Assembly: GCA_028994555.1 (NCBI GenBank)
Contig: JARDVN010000001.1
Span: 3,596,001 to 3,660,000, forward strand
DNA: 64,000 nucleotides
Direction of reading: 5' to 3'
Source of the DNA: Citrobacter amalonaticus
GTDB lineage: Bacteria; Pseudomonadota; Gammaproteobacteria; Enterobacterales; Enterobacteriaceae
Part shown: positions 50,136 to 61,340 of the stretch, one piece after another
How positions within the stretch are numbered: position 1 is the stretch's first letter
How the letters are laid out: every line of letters starts with the position of its first letter
The notes under the pieces: model-generated
Seen by the model: only the letters and a program-made list of their open reading frames with translations
Database searches by the model: none
Told to the model about the DNA's origin: nothing
Program-made: the position numbers and the translations under genes

Positions 50136-50979
50136 TTAGCCCTTCACGCCACCTGCGGTCAAACCACTCTTAATAAAACGTTCCGAAAGCGCATACATAA
50201 TGACAACCGGTAACGCCGTCACCAGCGACGCCGCCATCATCCGTCCCCAGATATAATCCGGCGTACTGAACAACGTGTTCAGACCCACCGGTAACGTAAA
50301 GTTGCTGGCGCTGGAGAGGAAAATGGAGGCAAACAGATAGTCGTTCCAGGCCACCATAAAGCAGTAGACAAAGACCGACACCAGCCCGGACATCGCCAGC
50401 GGCACGGTAATACGAAAGATAATTTGCAGGCGATTGAGACCATCCATCATCGCCGCTTCTTCAATCTCATCCGGAATGGTGTCGAAGTAGCTTTTCAGCA
50501 TGAACACCGCGGTTGGCAACGTCTGGGTCACCATGGTGACAATCAACGCCATTTCCGTGTCGTAAATGCCCAGCGCGGTGATGATTTTGAACAGCGGCAC
50601 CACCAGCAAAATGCCGGAGAACATGTAGACGGTGTAAAAACTGGCGTTAATGGTCATCCGTCCCTTAAAACGCAAGCGGGACAGCGCGTAGGCACCGAGA
50701 GTCCCCAGAAATACCGCCACCACGGATGACACGACGGACACCAGCAGACTGTTACGGAAGTAATCAATAAACGGGAAAATCAGCGGATTAAAAATGTCGA
50801 TGTAGTGTTCGAGCGTCCACTGTTGCGGCAGCAACGTGGGATGCAACGAAATAGCCTCTTTCGCGCTTTTGAACGATGTCATTAACATCACAAAAAAAGG
50901 AAACAGTGTGACGATCAAAAAAGACGATCAAACCACAATAAAAGCCCACGCGTCCGAGTCTGCGTTTATTTGTTGCCAT
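50136..50979 (-). CDS. ycjP: Sugar ABC transporter permease YcjP (one-base frameshift)
   Basis: A MalG-type permease of 280 residues, the K-12 length, with six membrane helices. The EAA loop is E-E-A-A-M-M-D-G-L-N-R-L near 180. An A6 run at 50917-50922 breaks the frame near codon 20; five bases give L-I-V-F-L-I-V-T-L-F-P-F-F. It ends G-L-T-A-G-G-V-K-G. Its start overlaps the end of ycjO by 14 nt. Confidence 0.93.
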
Positions 50980-51849
50980 TGAGGTTCACCCTATTTCTGG
51001 TCAGTAAAATGACGGCGAAAATAATGATAAAAAAGCACGACGGAAATGGCTGCGGCTTTACCTAAATCATTAAAAGCAAACGCCGTCTTGTAGAGATACA
51101 CCCCGAGAATGTCGACCTTTGTCGTCAGCAGATAAACATCGGCGAACATGTAGAACATCCAGATAGTGCGCAGGGTAATCACCGTCGCCAGCACTGGCAT
51201 AATGGCGGGCAGCGTGACGATACGAAAACGCTGCCAGGCATTCGCGCCATCCATCTCCGCCGCTTCGTAGAGCGATTTATCAATGGTCTGCAAAATCGCC
51301 AGAAACGAAATAAAGGCGTACGGGAAATAACGCCAGATGGCGAACAGCACCACCAGCACGAAACTGCTGCCGGGATTGTCGAACCACAAAGGGGCCTGAT
51401 CGTACAGATGCAGCAGATCCACCCCCCAGATAATTGACGATGCCGTAACCGCTGTTGAACATGTACTTCCAGGCAAAGACCAGCGAGATAGACGGAGTGA
51501 CATAAGAAAGGATCACCAGTGAGCGCGCCGTTTTACGTAACCGGAACTCGCGATTAAAGAACATCGCCACCCCCAGACCGAGTACCGTACTGCCCGCCAC
51601 CACCAGCGCGGTGTACCACACCGTCATCCACAGCGAATGCCAGAAATCAGGATCGGAAAGAATGCGGATGTAATTCGCCAGCCCGACAAATGTGGCATCA
51701 ATACGCGGATTCAACGGCAAACGCAGAAAGCTGATTTCAATATTCGACAACATCGGCCACGCCACGAGGCCACCCAACAAGAGCAGGCTGGGCGCCAGCA
51801 ACAGCATCGCAAAAGGCATATCGGAACGACCGGAGAATAAACGGCTCAT
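50966..51849 (-). CDS. ycjO: Sugar ABC transporter permease YcjO (two frameshifts)
   Basis: A MalF-type permease of 293 residues, the K-12 length. The EAA loop is Y-E-A-A-E-M-D-G-A-N-A-W near 205. Two +1 runs break it: C6 at 51422-51427 (five give Y-L-G-V-D-L-L-H-L) and A6 at 51029-51034 (five give V-L-F-I-I-I-F-A-V-I-L-L). The corrected stop is at 50966, inside ycjP. ATG 51849 (M-S-R-L-F-S-G) is chosen by homology. Confidence 0.92.
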
Positions 51850-51869
51850 GACAGCAGTCCTCTTACCCA

Positions 51870-53163
51870 TTAACGCTGCTCATTCAGGGCATCCAGTTTT
51901 TTCTGGCTTTCCTGGAGCGTTTTCGAGAGATCAGCCTTACCTACCGTCACGTTATGCACCGTCGTGCTTATCACGCCGGAACCGGTAACGTCCCCCATGC
52001 GGGTGAAGTTTTTATCCCCTACCGCACCGAAAACCTGGATATTCGGCAGCTCCGCAATAAGTTGCGCCGGGAGGTCGCCTAACGCTTTAATCACGCTGTT
52101 GTTCTGCCAGGTTTGCGTTTTCACCACGGCCTTATTGACCGGCAGCGCGGCGCCCGGTGACATCATCACCCAGTCGGCAATGTTGTCTGGTTGTTCCATA
52201 AACGCGACAAACTTCTCGGCTGCGGCCGTCTCTTCCTCTTTTTTGCCCATTCGTTATCGTCAGCGAGGTCAGCATGCCGTAAACCGCGGCGGTCTTTTCG
52301 GTCGGGACCATAAAGCCGACGTTCTGTGGGTTTCCTTCTTTAATTAGCGCGGGAAGAATGTAGGTGGAATAAATCGCCATCGGCGCCGTGCCATTCATAA
52401 AGGCATCTTTGACTTCCATGATGTCGTTAGATCCCGGCATCGTGGTCGCGGCCAGATCGCGGTAATATCCCAGCGACTGGCTCATTTCGGGCGTATTGAG
52501 AGTGATATGTCCCTGGGCATCAAAGACGTTGGCTTTATTGGATAAAGCAAACTGCGAAAAAGATTGTTCCGTCAGTACGCTTTCCGCGGTCGGCAAGGCA
52601 ATGCCATATTTTTTATGCGCAGGGTCATAGAGTTTTTGCGCAGCGGCAAGCAGCGTTTCCCAGTTTTTTGGTTCATCCAGTCCCGCCTGGGCAAGGATGT
52701 CTTTGCGATACCAGATACCCCCGATCCAGGCGCTCACCGGAACGCCTGTCCACGCGTTGCCATCTTCAGTACGGACGATGCGCAGCACCCCCTCGTAGAA
52801 GGTTTCTTGCCCCACGGTCTGGATCACTTTCCCCACCGCATCCCGGTCGATCAACTGTTCTTTATCCATCACTTTGGCGTAGTCATGGCTGGTCTCAATC
52901 ACCTCTGGCAGCGACCCGCTTCTCGCCAGCGTAATCACTTTCGTGTTATAGGCGTCTTCTTCGACGGGAACCTGTTTAACACTGATATCCGGGTTCGCAT
53001 TTTCAAACCGTTTAATCAGCGCGGAAATAACGGCCTGGCGCTCCTGTTCCACAGAAGAGTGCATAAACTCAATTGAAACGTGGGACGGTTTTTCATCCTT
53101 ACAACCTGAAATCAGGGCGCAGGAAACCAGTGCTGATAACAGCACCATTTTAGTTTTAATCAT
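51870..53163 (-). CDS. ycjN: Sugar ABC transporter solute-binding lipoprotein YcjN (one-base frameshift)
   Basis: A family 1 solute-binding protein of 430 residues, the K-12 length. The lipobox L-I-S-G-C puts a lipidated Cys at residue 21; the next residues K-D may favour inner-membrane retention. A T6 run at 52239-52244 breaks the frame near codon 307; five give N-G-Q-K-E-E-E-T-A-A-A-E-K-F. It binds the imported glucoside for YcjOPV; the exact ligand is not known. Confidence 0.93.
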
Positions 53164-53175
53164 CAGATGTTCCTT

Positions 53176-54859
53176 TTATTTTTTAATCCACATAACCTGC
53201 CAGGGTTGCAGCGTCAATGTTTCTCCGCAAACATTAATTCCACTAATTACATCAATCCCCTTATCAATACCGGCATTGATACTTTGTTTGCGATCGCTAA
53301 AATTAAACAGGGCAGTAATCGTTTCACGTTCATCGGCAGAACGAATAATTCGCATAACCGTAGGTGTCAGGCTGCAAATATCAAAGTCACTCTCAGGATG
53401 AAACGCCTTATTCCCTCTGCGGATATGAATTAATCGGGATAATGTCTGATACACTTCATGGCGAAGAGAGCCTTCAACCATCAACGCCTCTTCAATCGTT
53501 TCTCGCTGATATTTCTTCCGATTAATGGCGCGATTGTACCCGTGTTTTTCGACACCCTCGTAGTCATTACGCGACCCGAGGATACTCTGAATATAAATTG
53601 CGGGCACACCAGGAAAAGTTAATAACAGAGCATGGGTTAGGATGAATTTGGCAAACCGTTCTTCATCACTGTCATTCTGATGACTTAACGCGTCCATCCA
53701 GGTCACATTTAATTCATACGGACTCCGGGTACCATCAGGATTATTTTTCCAGTTAACTAACGCCCCTTCTTTCTGCATGGCGGTCACCAGTGCGAGAATA
53801 TCCTCTTCCGCTAACAGACCACGCAAAGGGTTCAGGCCAATGCCATCATGTGACGCCAGAAAATTAAACCAGGTCGTTTCGTTCGAAGGCAGTGCCAGCG
53901 TCTGCGCCCATTGGCACAGCACCCGGCAATCCTGACGATGCAGAGTGTGCAGGACAAGCGGCGGCAGGGAAAACTGATAAACCATGTGTGCTTCATCGTG
54001 CCCGTTGCCCAGATAGGAAACATTGTCCTGGTGTGGGACATTGGTCTCCGTAATGATGACCGTACCGGGGGGCGACATCATCCGCTATCGCGCGAAATAA
54101 TTTGATCAGTTGATGCGTTTTTTCCAGATGAATACAAGACGTACCCGGCGTTTTCCACATATAGCCAACGGCGTCCAGGCGAACATAATCGGCCCCGCGT
54201 TCCAGGTAGGTCAGCAGTACATCAATCATGGCGAGCAACACGTCCGGATTACTGTAATTGAGGTCAACCTGGTCTTCGCTAAATGTCGTCCATAAATAAC
54301 GAACTGTTTTATCCTGGAGGGTAAACGGCGTTAATAACGGTAATGCCCGAGGCCGCGTCACCGCGTGTAAATCGGTAGCAGGATCCATTTCGATAAAGAA
54401 ATTTTCATATCCAGGAGCCTGCTGCAAATAAAATGTAAACCACTCACTTTTCGCAGACATATGATTGCAAACGAAATCAAACATCAGACGGCAGGATGCG
54501 GTTAAATCATGGATATCATTCCAGTCTCCGGTTTCAGGTGAGACCTGATAGTAATCAATAACAGAAAATCCGTCATCTGATGACCAGGGATAAAACGGTA
54601 GAAGATGGACGTGTGAAAATACGGAGGAAAGCCATTGCGTCCAGAATTGATTAAATGTCGGCAGGGGTTTTTCTTTCTCGCTATGAAATTGATCGGCATA
54701 GGTAATGAGTACCACATCACTTTCATCCCAGTGAGGTTTACGTTTTTTATTAATAATCTTACGCGAACTTTCTATTCGCGTTTTCAATGACTCACTGTGG
54801 CGCATTGTCCATGTATCGCCATAGACCTGACGCAGACATTCGTTAATTTTACGGTTCAC
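53176..54859 (-). CDS. ycjM: GH13 sugar phosphorylase YcjM (one-base frameshift)
   Basis: A sucrose-phosphorylase-like GH13 enzyme of about 560 residues, described as glucosylglycerate phosphorylase in E. coli. Motifs: D-F-V-C-N-H-M near 130, the nucleophile in V-R-L-D-A-V-G-Y near 232, the acid in I-I-T-E-T-N, and F-L-A-S-H-D-G-I-G. A G6 run at 54067-54072 breaks the frame; five give D-V-A-P-G-T-V-I-I-T-E-T-N. The start codon is GTG at 54859. It is the first gene of the ycj operon, just downstream of its promoter and operator. Confidence 0.92.
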
Positions 54860-54871
54860 TTAAATTTTCCG

Positions 54872-54885
54872 TGGTAGCGGTCCCA
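54872..54885. promoter_or_regulatory. YcjW operator-like site at the ycjM promoter
   Basis: TGGTAGCGGTCCCA (minus strand TGGGACCGCTACCA) is a LacI-type imperfect palindrome centred on CG. It lies directly downstream of the -10 and 12 nt before the ycjM start, where bound repressor would block transcription. An identical copy is at 44924-44937. Confidence 0.7.
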
Positions 54886-54894
54886 TGCGAAAGG

Positions 54895-54923
54895 AGACTA
54901 CTCCGACAAAAATAAGCTGTCAA
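54895..54923 (-). promoter_or_regulatory. Promoter of the ycjM operon
   Basis: On the minus strand TTGACA (54918-54923) and TAGTCT (54895-54900) are separated by exactly 17 bp. This predicts a start near 54888, about 30 nt before the ycjM GTG and abutting the operator. Confidence 0.7.
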
Positions 54924-54964
54924 TGCAGACAAAGAGGTTTAAAGGAGGAATTAAAAGAATTTCA

Positions 54965-54992
54965 GCAGCTCAGCAATCGATTTGTGAGCTGC
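54965..54992 (-). terminator. Putative terminator of pspABCD
   Basis: GCAGCTCA (54965-54972) and TGAGCTGC (54985-54992) form an 8-bp stem about 54 nt after the pspD stop on the minus strand, followed by TTCTTTT. This replaces the place where K-12 has pspE. Confidence 0.55.
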
Positions 54993-55045
54993 CGCAAATT
55001 AATAAAGAGGATGTGATTTAATTGTTACGAAAAAAGGTCGGGAAA

Positions 55046-55270
55046 TTAACGTCCGGAATAGCGTTTTGATATTTTCGTCGCCATGCGGCTTAAAAGAGGT
55101 TCCAGCGCCAACGCCAGCAACATTTTGAGCGGACGACGGGCGACGGATTTTACCGCCCACCCCGCGACACCCGCGGGGCCGTAGCGTAGCGCCGTCAGAA
55201 GCACCAGCTTACCTGCTATTTTCATACCCGGCTTAACCTTCTGCCCGGCGCGTTGCCAGCGATTATTCAT
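55046..55270 (-). CDS. pspD: Phage shock protein D
   Basis: A 74-residue basic amphipathic protein of the psp operon, peripheral at the inner membrane. It has the conserved Q-K-V-K-P-G-x-K-x-A-G-K-L and [11 protein letters not shown] segments, ending in a basic tail (S-K-R-Y-S-G-R). Its function in the Psp response is minor or unknown. It is the last gene of pspABCD; no pspE follows. Confidence 0.94.
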   Translation of the reverse strand: MNNRWQRAGQKVKPGMKIAGKLVLLTALRYGPAGVAGWAVKSVARRPLKMLLALALEPLLSRMATKISKRYSGR

Positions 55271-55294
55271 CTCTGCCCTCGTTTCGTTAATGAT

Positions 55295-55654
55295 TTATAG
55301 CTGACGGAAACGGCTACGCAGAGTAAACGTGTCCGAGGTGACATACCGCTCCATTTCACGTAAGCGTTTCTCCCCCGCCGCCAGCTCTTTATCGACGATA
55401 TCTAACAGCTCGCCGCTGGACGGTTGCTGCTCACCTGCTGCCAGGTTGTCCGGCATTGGGTCAAGCACAAACGCCAGAATGATATAGGCGACCAGGGTGA
55501 AAAAAGCCAGGCCGAAAAAGATCGACAGCACCACTAAAATTCGCACCAGTTTTACCGGCACATCCAGATACTGTGCGATCCCGGCGCACACGCCTCGCAG
55601 CATGCCCCGCTGCGGAATGCGCCATAATTTTTTGTTCAGATCAATGCCGCCCAT
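55295..55654 (-). CDS. pspC: Phage shock protein C
   Basis: A 119-residue inner-membrane sensor of the Psp response. The cytoplasmic N terminus has W-R-I-P-Q-R-G-M-L-R-G-V-C-A-G-I-A, a membrane segment covers about 40-65, and a charged C-terminal coiled coil follows (E-L-L-D-I-V-D-K-E-L-A-A-G-E). With PspB it captures PspA under membrane stress, freeing PspF. Its ATG overlaps the pspB stop (TAATG). Confidence 0.96.
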   Translation of the reverse strand: MGGIDLNKKLWRIPQRGMLRGVCAGIAQYLDVPVKLVRILVVLSIFFGLAFFTLVAYIILAFVLDPMPDNLAAGEQQPSSGELLDIVDKELAAGEKRLREMERYVTSDTFTLRSRFRQL

Positions 55655-55878
55655 TAACGATCCCTCCAGTTCGGATGTTCCGCATCGAGAATATCTTCCA
55701 GCGCCTGGATACGTTCACGCATGCGTTGCGCGTCGTCAGTTAACTGAACTAAACGTTGCTGCTCGCTTTGCGATAACTCGCCGCGGCTGGAACGGTTGCT
55801 GTAATGCAGCCACAACCAAATCGGTAACACAAACAGCACGAAGATAGTTAACGGAATGGCCAGAAATAGCGCGCTCAT
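55654..55878 (-). CDS. pspB: Phage shock protein B
   Basis: A 74-residue inner-membrane protein with one N-terminal helix (about 3-24) and a cytoplasmic leucine-zipper-like coiled coil, ending H-P-N-W-R-D-R. It partners PspC. An AGGAG lies shortly before the ATG. Intact. Confidence 0.96.
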   Translation of the reverse strand: MSALFLAIPLTIFVLFVLPIWLWLHYSNRSSRGELSQSEQQRLVQLTDDAQRMRERIQALEDILDAEHPNWRDR

Positions 55879-55932
55879 GAGGTCTCCTTACAGATGATGA
55901 GCGGCGGCACACCCGGGCGCCGCCAGATATTA

Positions 55933-56649
<717 letters not shown>

Positions 56650-56653
56650 CTAA

Positions 56654-56669
56654 TACAATCTGCGTGCCA
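56654..56669 (-). promoter_or_regulatory. Sigma54 promoter of pspABCD
   Basis: On the minus strand TGGCACGCAGATTGTA fits the -24/-12 element TGGCAC-N5-TTGCA with one mismatch. It lies 53 nt before the pspA ATG, between pspA and the UAS repeats. Confidence 0.88.
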
Positions 56670-56693
56670 ACTTTTTAATTCATTGATTTATAT

Positions 56694-56747
56694 TGAAATA
56701 CACGGTTTTACCTCGACACGAAAACAGAGTAAAGTGGTGAAATACAC
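56694..56747. promoter_or_regulatory. PspF upstream activating sites (repeated decamer)
   Basis: TGAAATACAC occurs at 56694-56703 and again at 56738-56747, 44 bp apart, i.e. about four helical turns. The position upstream of the sigma54 promoter fits UAS II and UAS I for PspF. The second copy also overlaps the pspF promoter region and would explain autorepression. Confidence 0.7.
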
Positions 56748-56768
56748 TAACATGTGGCGAATTTAATC

Positions 56769-57744
56769 ATGGCTGAATACAAAGATAATCTGTTAGGGGA
56801 AGCCAACAACTTTCTGGAGATGCTTGAGCAGGTTTCCCACCTTGCACCGCTGGACAAGCCGGTACTGATTATCGGCGAGCGCGGAACCGGTAAAGAGCTG
56901 ATTGCCAACCGCCTGCATTACCTCTCCTCTCGCTGGCAGGGACCGTTTATATCGCTTAACTGCGCGGCGCTGAACGAAAACCTGCTCGACAGCGAACTGT
57001 TCGGTCACGAAGCCGGTGCGTTTACCGGTGCGCAAAAACGCCATCCGGGACGCTTTGAACGGGCCGATGGCGGCACCTTGTTTCTGGATGAACTCGCCAC
57101 CGCGCCAATGCTGGTGCAGGAAAAACTGCTCAGAGTGATTGAGTACGGCGAACTTGAGCGCGTGGGCGGTAGCCAGCCATTACAGGTGAACGTCCGTCTG
57201 GTTTGCGCCACCAATGCGAATCTTCCAGCGATGGTCAATGAAGGCACCTTCCGCGCAGATCTACTCGATCGTCTGGCGTTCGACGTGGTGCAACTGCCGC
57301 CGCTGCGCGAGCGGCAAACCGATATCATGCTCATGGCAGAACATTTTGCCATTCAGATGTGCCGGGAAATTCGCCTGCCGCTGTTTCCGGGATTTACCTC
57401 GCACGCCAGAGAGACGCTGCTCAACTATGCCTGGCCCGGAAATATCCGCGAATTAAAAAACGTGGTCGAACGTTCGGTATACCGGCATGGCACCAGCGAT
57501 ACGCCGCTTGATGAGATTGTGATCGATCCGTTTAAACGCAACGTGCCGACGCCCCCCCGTTGCAGAAACCACAGCAACGAGTCTTTCGCTGCCTCTCGAT
57601 TTACGCACGTTTCAGCTGCAGCAGGAGAAAGAGCTGCTGCAAGCCAGTCTGGAACAGGCAAAATTTAACCAGAAACGGGCGGCGGAATTACTCGGGCTGA
57701 CTTACCACCAACTGCGCGCACTGCTCAAAAAACATCAGATTTAG
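56769..57744 (+). CDS. pspF: Sigma54-dependent activator PspF (one-base frameshift)
   Basis: A bacterial enhancer-binding protein of about 324 residues with no receiver domain. Walker A is G-E-R-G-T-G-K-E near 36, the sigma54 loop G-A-F-T-G-A near 85, Walker B G-G-T-L-F-L-D-E-L near 102, and a C-terminal Fis-type helix-turn-helix (Q-K-R-A-A-E-L-L-G-L-T-Y). A C7 run at 57552-57558 breaks the linker; six give P-T-P-P-V-A-E-T. It ends A-L-L-K-K-H-Q-I, as in K-12. It is divergent from pspA. Confidence 0.95.
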
Positions 57745-57856
57745 CGCCTCCTGCTCCCTGATTGCGCATAATTACGCCAGTTGTCCTCAGACATTTGTGC
57801 CTGGCGGGCGATAGTGCGATACACTTTGCAAATCGTATCTAAAAACCTTAAAAATT

Positions 57857-59500
57857 ATGCGCCTGGTTTTATCCTCTCTGATCGTGATGGCTGGACTTCT
57901 GAGTGCTCAGGCTACTGCTGCACCTGAAACCGCCCCACGTGAAGATATTCGTGACAGCGGCTTTGTCTATTGCGTGAGTGGGCAGGTCAACACCTTCAAT
58001 CCGCAAAAAGTGAGCAGCGGGCTGATCGTCGACACTCTCGCCGCCCAGCTCTATGATCGGCTGCTGGATGTCGATCCCTATACTTATCGTCTGGTCCCGG
58101 AACTGGCGGAAAGTTGGGAGGTGCTGGATAACGGCGCCACTTACCGCTTCCACCTGCGCCGCGACGTGGCGTTTCAGAAAACGGACTGGTTTACGCCCAC
58201 GCGTAAACTGAATGCCGACGACGTGGTTTTTACCTTTCAGCGCATCTTTGATCGCAACCATCCGTGGCATAACGTCAACGGCGGCAATTTTCCCTATTTC
58301 GACAGTCTGCAGTTCGCCGATAACGTGCAGAGCGTGCGTAAGCTCGACAACAACACCGTGGAATTTCGCCTGACGAAACCAGATGCCTCTTTCTTATGGC
58401 ACCTGGCAACCCACTATGCGTCCGTGATGTCGGCTGAGTATGCTGATCAACTGACAAAACAGGATCGTCAGGAGCAGCTCGATCGCCAGCCGGTCGGTAC
58501 CGGCCCCTTTCAGCTTTCCGAGTATCGCGCCGGACAATACATCCGCCTGCAACGTCATGACAAATTCTGGCGCGGTAAGCCGCTGATGCCACAGGTGGTG
58601 GTGGATCTGGGATCCGGCGGAACCGGACGTTTATCAAAACTGCTTACCGGCGAATGTGACGTGCTGGCCTGGCCTGCCGCCAGCCAGTTGACTATTCTGC
58701 GTGACGACCCGCGCCTGCGTCTGACGCTGCGCCCGGGGATGAACATCGCGTATCTGGCGTTCAATACCGACAAGCCTCCGCTGAATAATCCGGCGGTTCG
58801 CCACGCCCTGGCGCTGTCCATCAATAACCAGCGACTGATGCAGTCTATCTATTACGGTACGGCGGAAACGGCCGCCTCTATTTTGCCTCGCGCCTCGTGG
58901 GCCTATGACAACGAGGCTAAAATAACAGAATACAATCCGGCTAAATCCCGCGAACAGCTCAAAGCGCTGGGGCTGGAGAATCTGACGCTGCGACTGTGGG
59001 TGCCGACCAGTTCTCAGGCGTGGAACCCGAGCCCGCTGAAAACCGCTGAGCTCATCCAGGCGGATATGGCGCAGGTTGGGGTGAACGTGGTGATTGTACC
59101 GGTTGAAGGTCGTTTCCAGGAGGCGCGGTTAATGGATATGAACCATGATCTGACGTTGTCCGGCTGGGCAACCGACAGTAACGATCCGGACAGTTTCTTC
59201 CGCCCGTTGCTCAGCTGTGCGGCCATCAATTCGCAGACTAACTTCGCCCACTGGTGTAATCCGGAATTCGACAACGTGCTGCGCAAAGCGCTCTCATCGC
59301 AACAGCTTTCCGCGCGTATTGATGCATATGATGAAGCGCAGAACATCCTCGCCAAAGAGTTGCCGATCCTGCCGCTCGCCTCGTCATTGCGCCTGCAGGC
59401 CTATCGGTATGACATAAAAGGTCTGGTGTTAAGTCCGTTTGGTAATGCCTCTTTCGCCGGCGTGTCGCGCGAAAAAAACGATGAGGTGAAAAAACCATGA
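57857..59500 (+). CDS. sapA: Periplasmic solute-binding protein SapA
   Basis: A 547-residue family 5 peptide-binding protein, same length as K-12, with a signal peptide of about 21 residues (A-Q-A-T-A-A). The family core [22 protein letters not shown] is present. The Sap system has been linked to antimicrobial-peptide resistance and haem uptake; in E. coli SapBCDF is also reported to export putrescine. It overlaps sapB by 4 nt. K-12 has the puu genes upstream; here pspF is the direct neighbour. Confidence 0.95.
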   Translation: MRLVLSSLIVMAGLLSAQATAAPETAPREDIRDSGFVYCVSGQVNTFNPQKVSSGLIVDTLAAQLYDRLLDVDPYTYRLVPELAESWEVLDNGATYRFHLRRDVAFQKTDWFTPTRKLNADDVVFTFQRIFDRNHPWHNVNGGNFPYFDSLQFADNVQSVRKLDNNTVEFRLTKPDASFLWHLATHYASVMSAEYADQLTKQDRQEQLDRQPVGTGPFQLSEYRAGQYIRLQRHDKFWRGKPLMPQVVVDLGSGGTGRLSKLLTGECDVLAWPAASQLTILRDDPRLRLTLRPGMNIAYLAFNTDKPPLNNPAVRHALALSINNQRLMQSIYYGTAETAASILPRASWAYDNEAKITEYNPAKSREQLKALGLENLTLRLWVPTSSQAWNPSPLKTAELIQADMAQVGVNVVIVPVEGRFQEARLMDMNHDLTLSGWATDSNDPDSFFRPLLSCAAINSQTNFAHWCNPEFDNVLRKALSSQQLSARIDAYDEAQNILAKELPILPLASSLRLQAYRYDIKGLVLSPFGNASFAGVSREKNDEVKKP

Positions 59501-60463
59501 TTATCTTCACCTTGCGTCGTTTACTGTTGCTGATGGTCACGCTGTTTTTTCTGACCTTTATCGGCTTTAGCCTCAGCTATTTTACGCCGCATGCGCCGCT
59601 ACAAGGCGCATCGTTGTGGAATGCGTGGGTGTTCTGGTTCAATGGCCTGATTCACTGGGACTTTGGCGTCTCCAGCATCAACGGACAACTCATCTCGGAA
59701 CAGCTTAAAGAGGTGTTCCCCGCCACGATGGAACTGTGCACGCTGGCATTCGGCTTTGCGCTAATGGTGGGGATTCCGGTGGGCATGCTGGCGGGCATTA
59801 CCCGCAACAAGTGGCAGGATCGCTTGATCAGTGCCCTCGCCCTGCTCGGCTTTTCTATTCCTGTATTCTGGCTGGCGCTTCTGCTGACGCTGTTCTTCTC
59901 ATTGACGCTTGGCTGGCTGCCGGTTTCAGGCCGATTCGATCTGCTCTACGAAGTAAAGCCGGTCACCGGTCTGGCTATTGTCGACGCGTGGCTCTCTGAC
60001 TCCCCCCTGGCGTGATGAAATGCTGATGAGCGCCGCCCGTCATATGGTGTTACCGGTGCTAACGCTGGCAGTTGCGCCGACTACGGAAGTGATTCGCCTG
60101 ATGCGTATCAGTACCATTGAGGTGTTTGATCAGAACTACGTGAAGGCCGCGGCAACGCGTGGGCTGTCACGGTTTACGATCCTGCGCCGTCATGTGCTGC
60201 ATAACGCCTTACCGCCTGTGATCCCCCGTCTCGGCCTACAGTTTTCAACCATGCTGACGCTGGCGATGATCACCGAGATGGTCTTTAGCTGGCCGGGGCT
60301 GGGACGCTGGCTGATTAATGCCATCCGCCAGCAGGATTACGCCGCCATTTCCGCCGGCGTGATGGTGGTGGGTTCGCTGGTCATTATCGTCAACGTGATT
60401 TCTGATATTTTGGGTGCTATGGCTAACCCTCTGAAACATAAGGAATGGTATGCCTTACGATAG
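59497..60463 (+). CDS. sapB: ABC transporter permease SapB (one-base frameshift)
   Basis: A DppB-type permease of 321 residues, the K-12 length. It starts [10 protein letters not shown], has six membrane helices, and the EAA loop is A-A-A-T-R-G-L-S-R near 226. A C6 run at 60002-60007 breaks the frame; five give A-W-L-S-D-S-P-W-R-D-E-M-L. It overlaps sapC by 14 nt. Confidence 0.94.
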
Positions 60464-61340
60464 CGTTTATAGCGAAAAGCGCCCGCCGGGTACGCTGCGC
60501 ACCGCATGGCGCAAATTTTATGGCGATACCACGGCAATGATTGGCTTATACGGCTGTGCAGGGCTGGTGATACTGTGCCTGTTCGGTAACTGGTTTGCGC
60601 CGTATGGTATCGATCAGCAGTTCCTCGGCTATCAGCTGCTGCCGCCCTCCTGGTCACGCTATGGCGAAGTCTCCTTCTTCCTCGGTACTGACGATCTGGG
60701 ACGCGATGTCCTGAGCCGTCTGCTCAGCGGCGCAGCCCCTACCGTGGGCGGCGCGTTTGTCGTTACGCTCGCCGCAACGCTGTGCGGACTGTTTCTCGGC
60801 GTGGTCGCCGGAGCCACGCACGGTCTACGCTCTGCCGTGCTGAACCATATTCTCGATACTCTGCTGTCGATTCCGTCTCTGCTGCTGGCGATTATCGTTG
60901 TCGCCTTTGCCGGACCGCATTTAACCCATGCCATGTTTGCCGTCTGGCTGGCGCTGCTGCCACGCATGGTCCGTTCGGTCTACAGCATGGTGCATGACGA
61001 ACTGGAAAAAGAGTACGTTATTGCGGCGCGTCTTGATGGCGCTTCCACGCTGAATATTCTCTGGTTCGCCATATTGCCCAATATTACCGCAGGCTTGATC
61101 ACCGAAATCACCCGCGCACTGTCGATGGCGATACTGGATATCGCCGCGCTCGGTTTTCTCGATCTTGGCGCACAGCTCCCTTCTCCCGAATGGGGTGCGA
61201 TGCTGGGTGACGCACTGGAACTGATTTACGTTGCGCCGTGGACGGTGATGCTGCCCGGTGCGGCTATCATGGTCAGCGTCCTGCTGGTGAACCTGCTGGG
61301 TGACGGCGTTCGCCGCGCCATTATTGCGGGGGTGGAATAA
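60450..61340 (+). CDS. sapC: ABC transporter permease SapC
   Basis: A 296-residue DppC-type permease, same length as K-12. An N-terminal helix after a short cytoplasmic tail is followed by [14 protein letters not shown] near 75, typical of this permease class, and the EAA loop A-A-R-L-D-G-A-S. Its last base is the first base of the sapD start (TAATG arrangement). Confidence 0.96.
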   Translation: MPYDSVYSEKRPPGTLRTAWRKFYGDTTAMIGLYGCAGLVILCLFGNWFAPYGIDQQFLGYQLLPPSWSRYGEVSFFLGTDDLGRDVLSRLLSGAAPTVGGAFVVTLAATLCGLFLGVVAGATHGLRSAVLNHILDTLLSIPSLLLAIIVVAFAGPHLTHAMFAVWLALLPRMVRSVYSMVHDELEKEYVIAARLDGASTLNILWFAILPNITAGLITEITRALSMAILDIAALGFLDLGAQLPSPEWGAMLGDALELIYVAPWTVMLPGAAIMVSVLLVNLLGDGVRRAIIAGVE

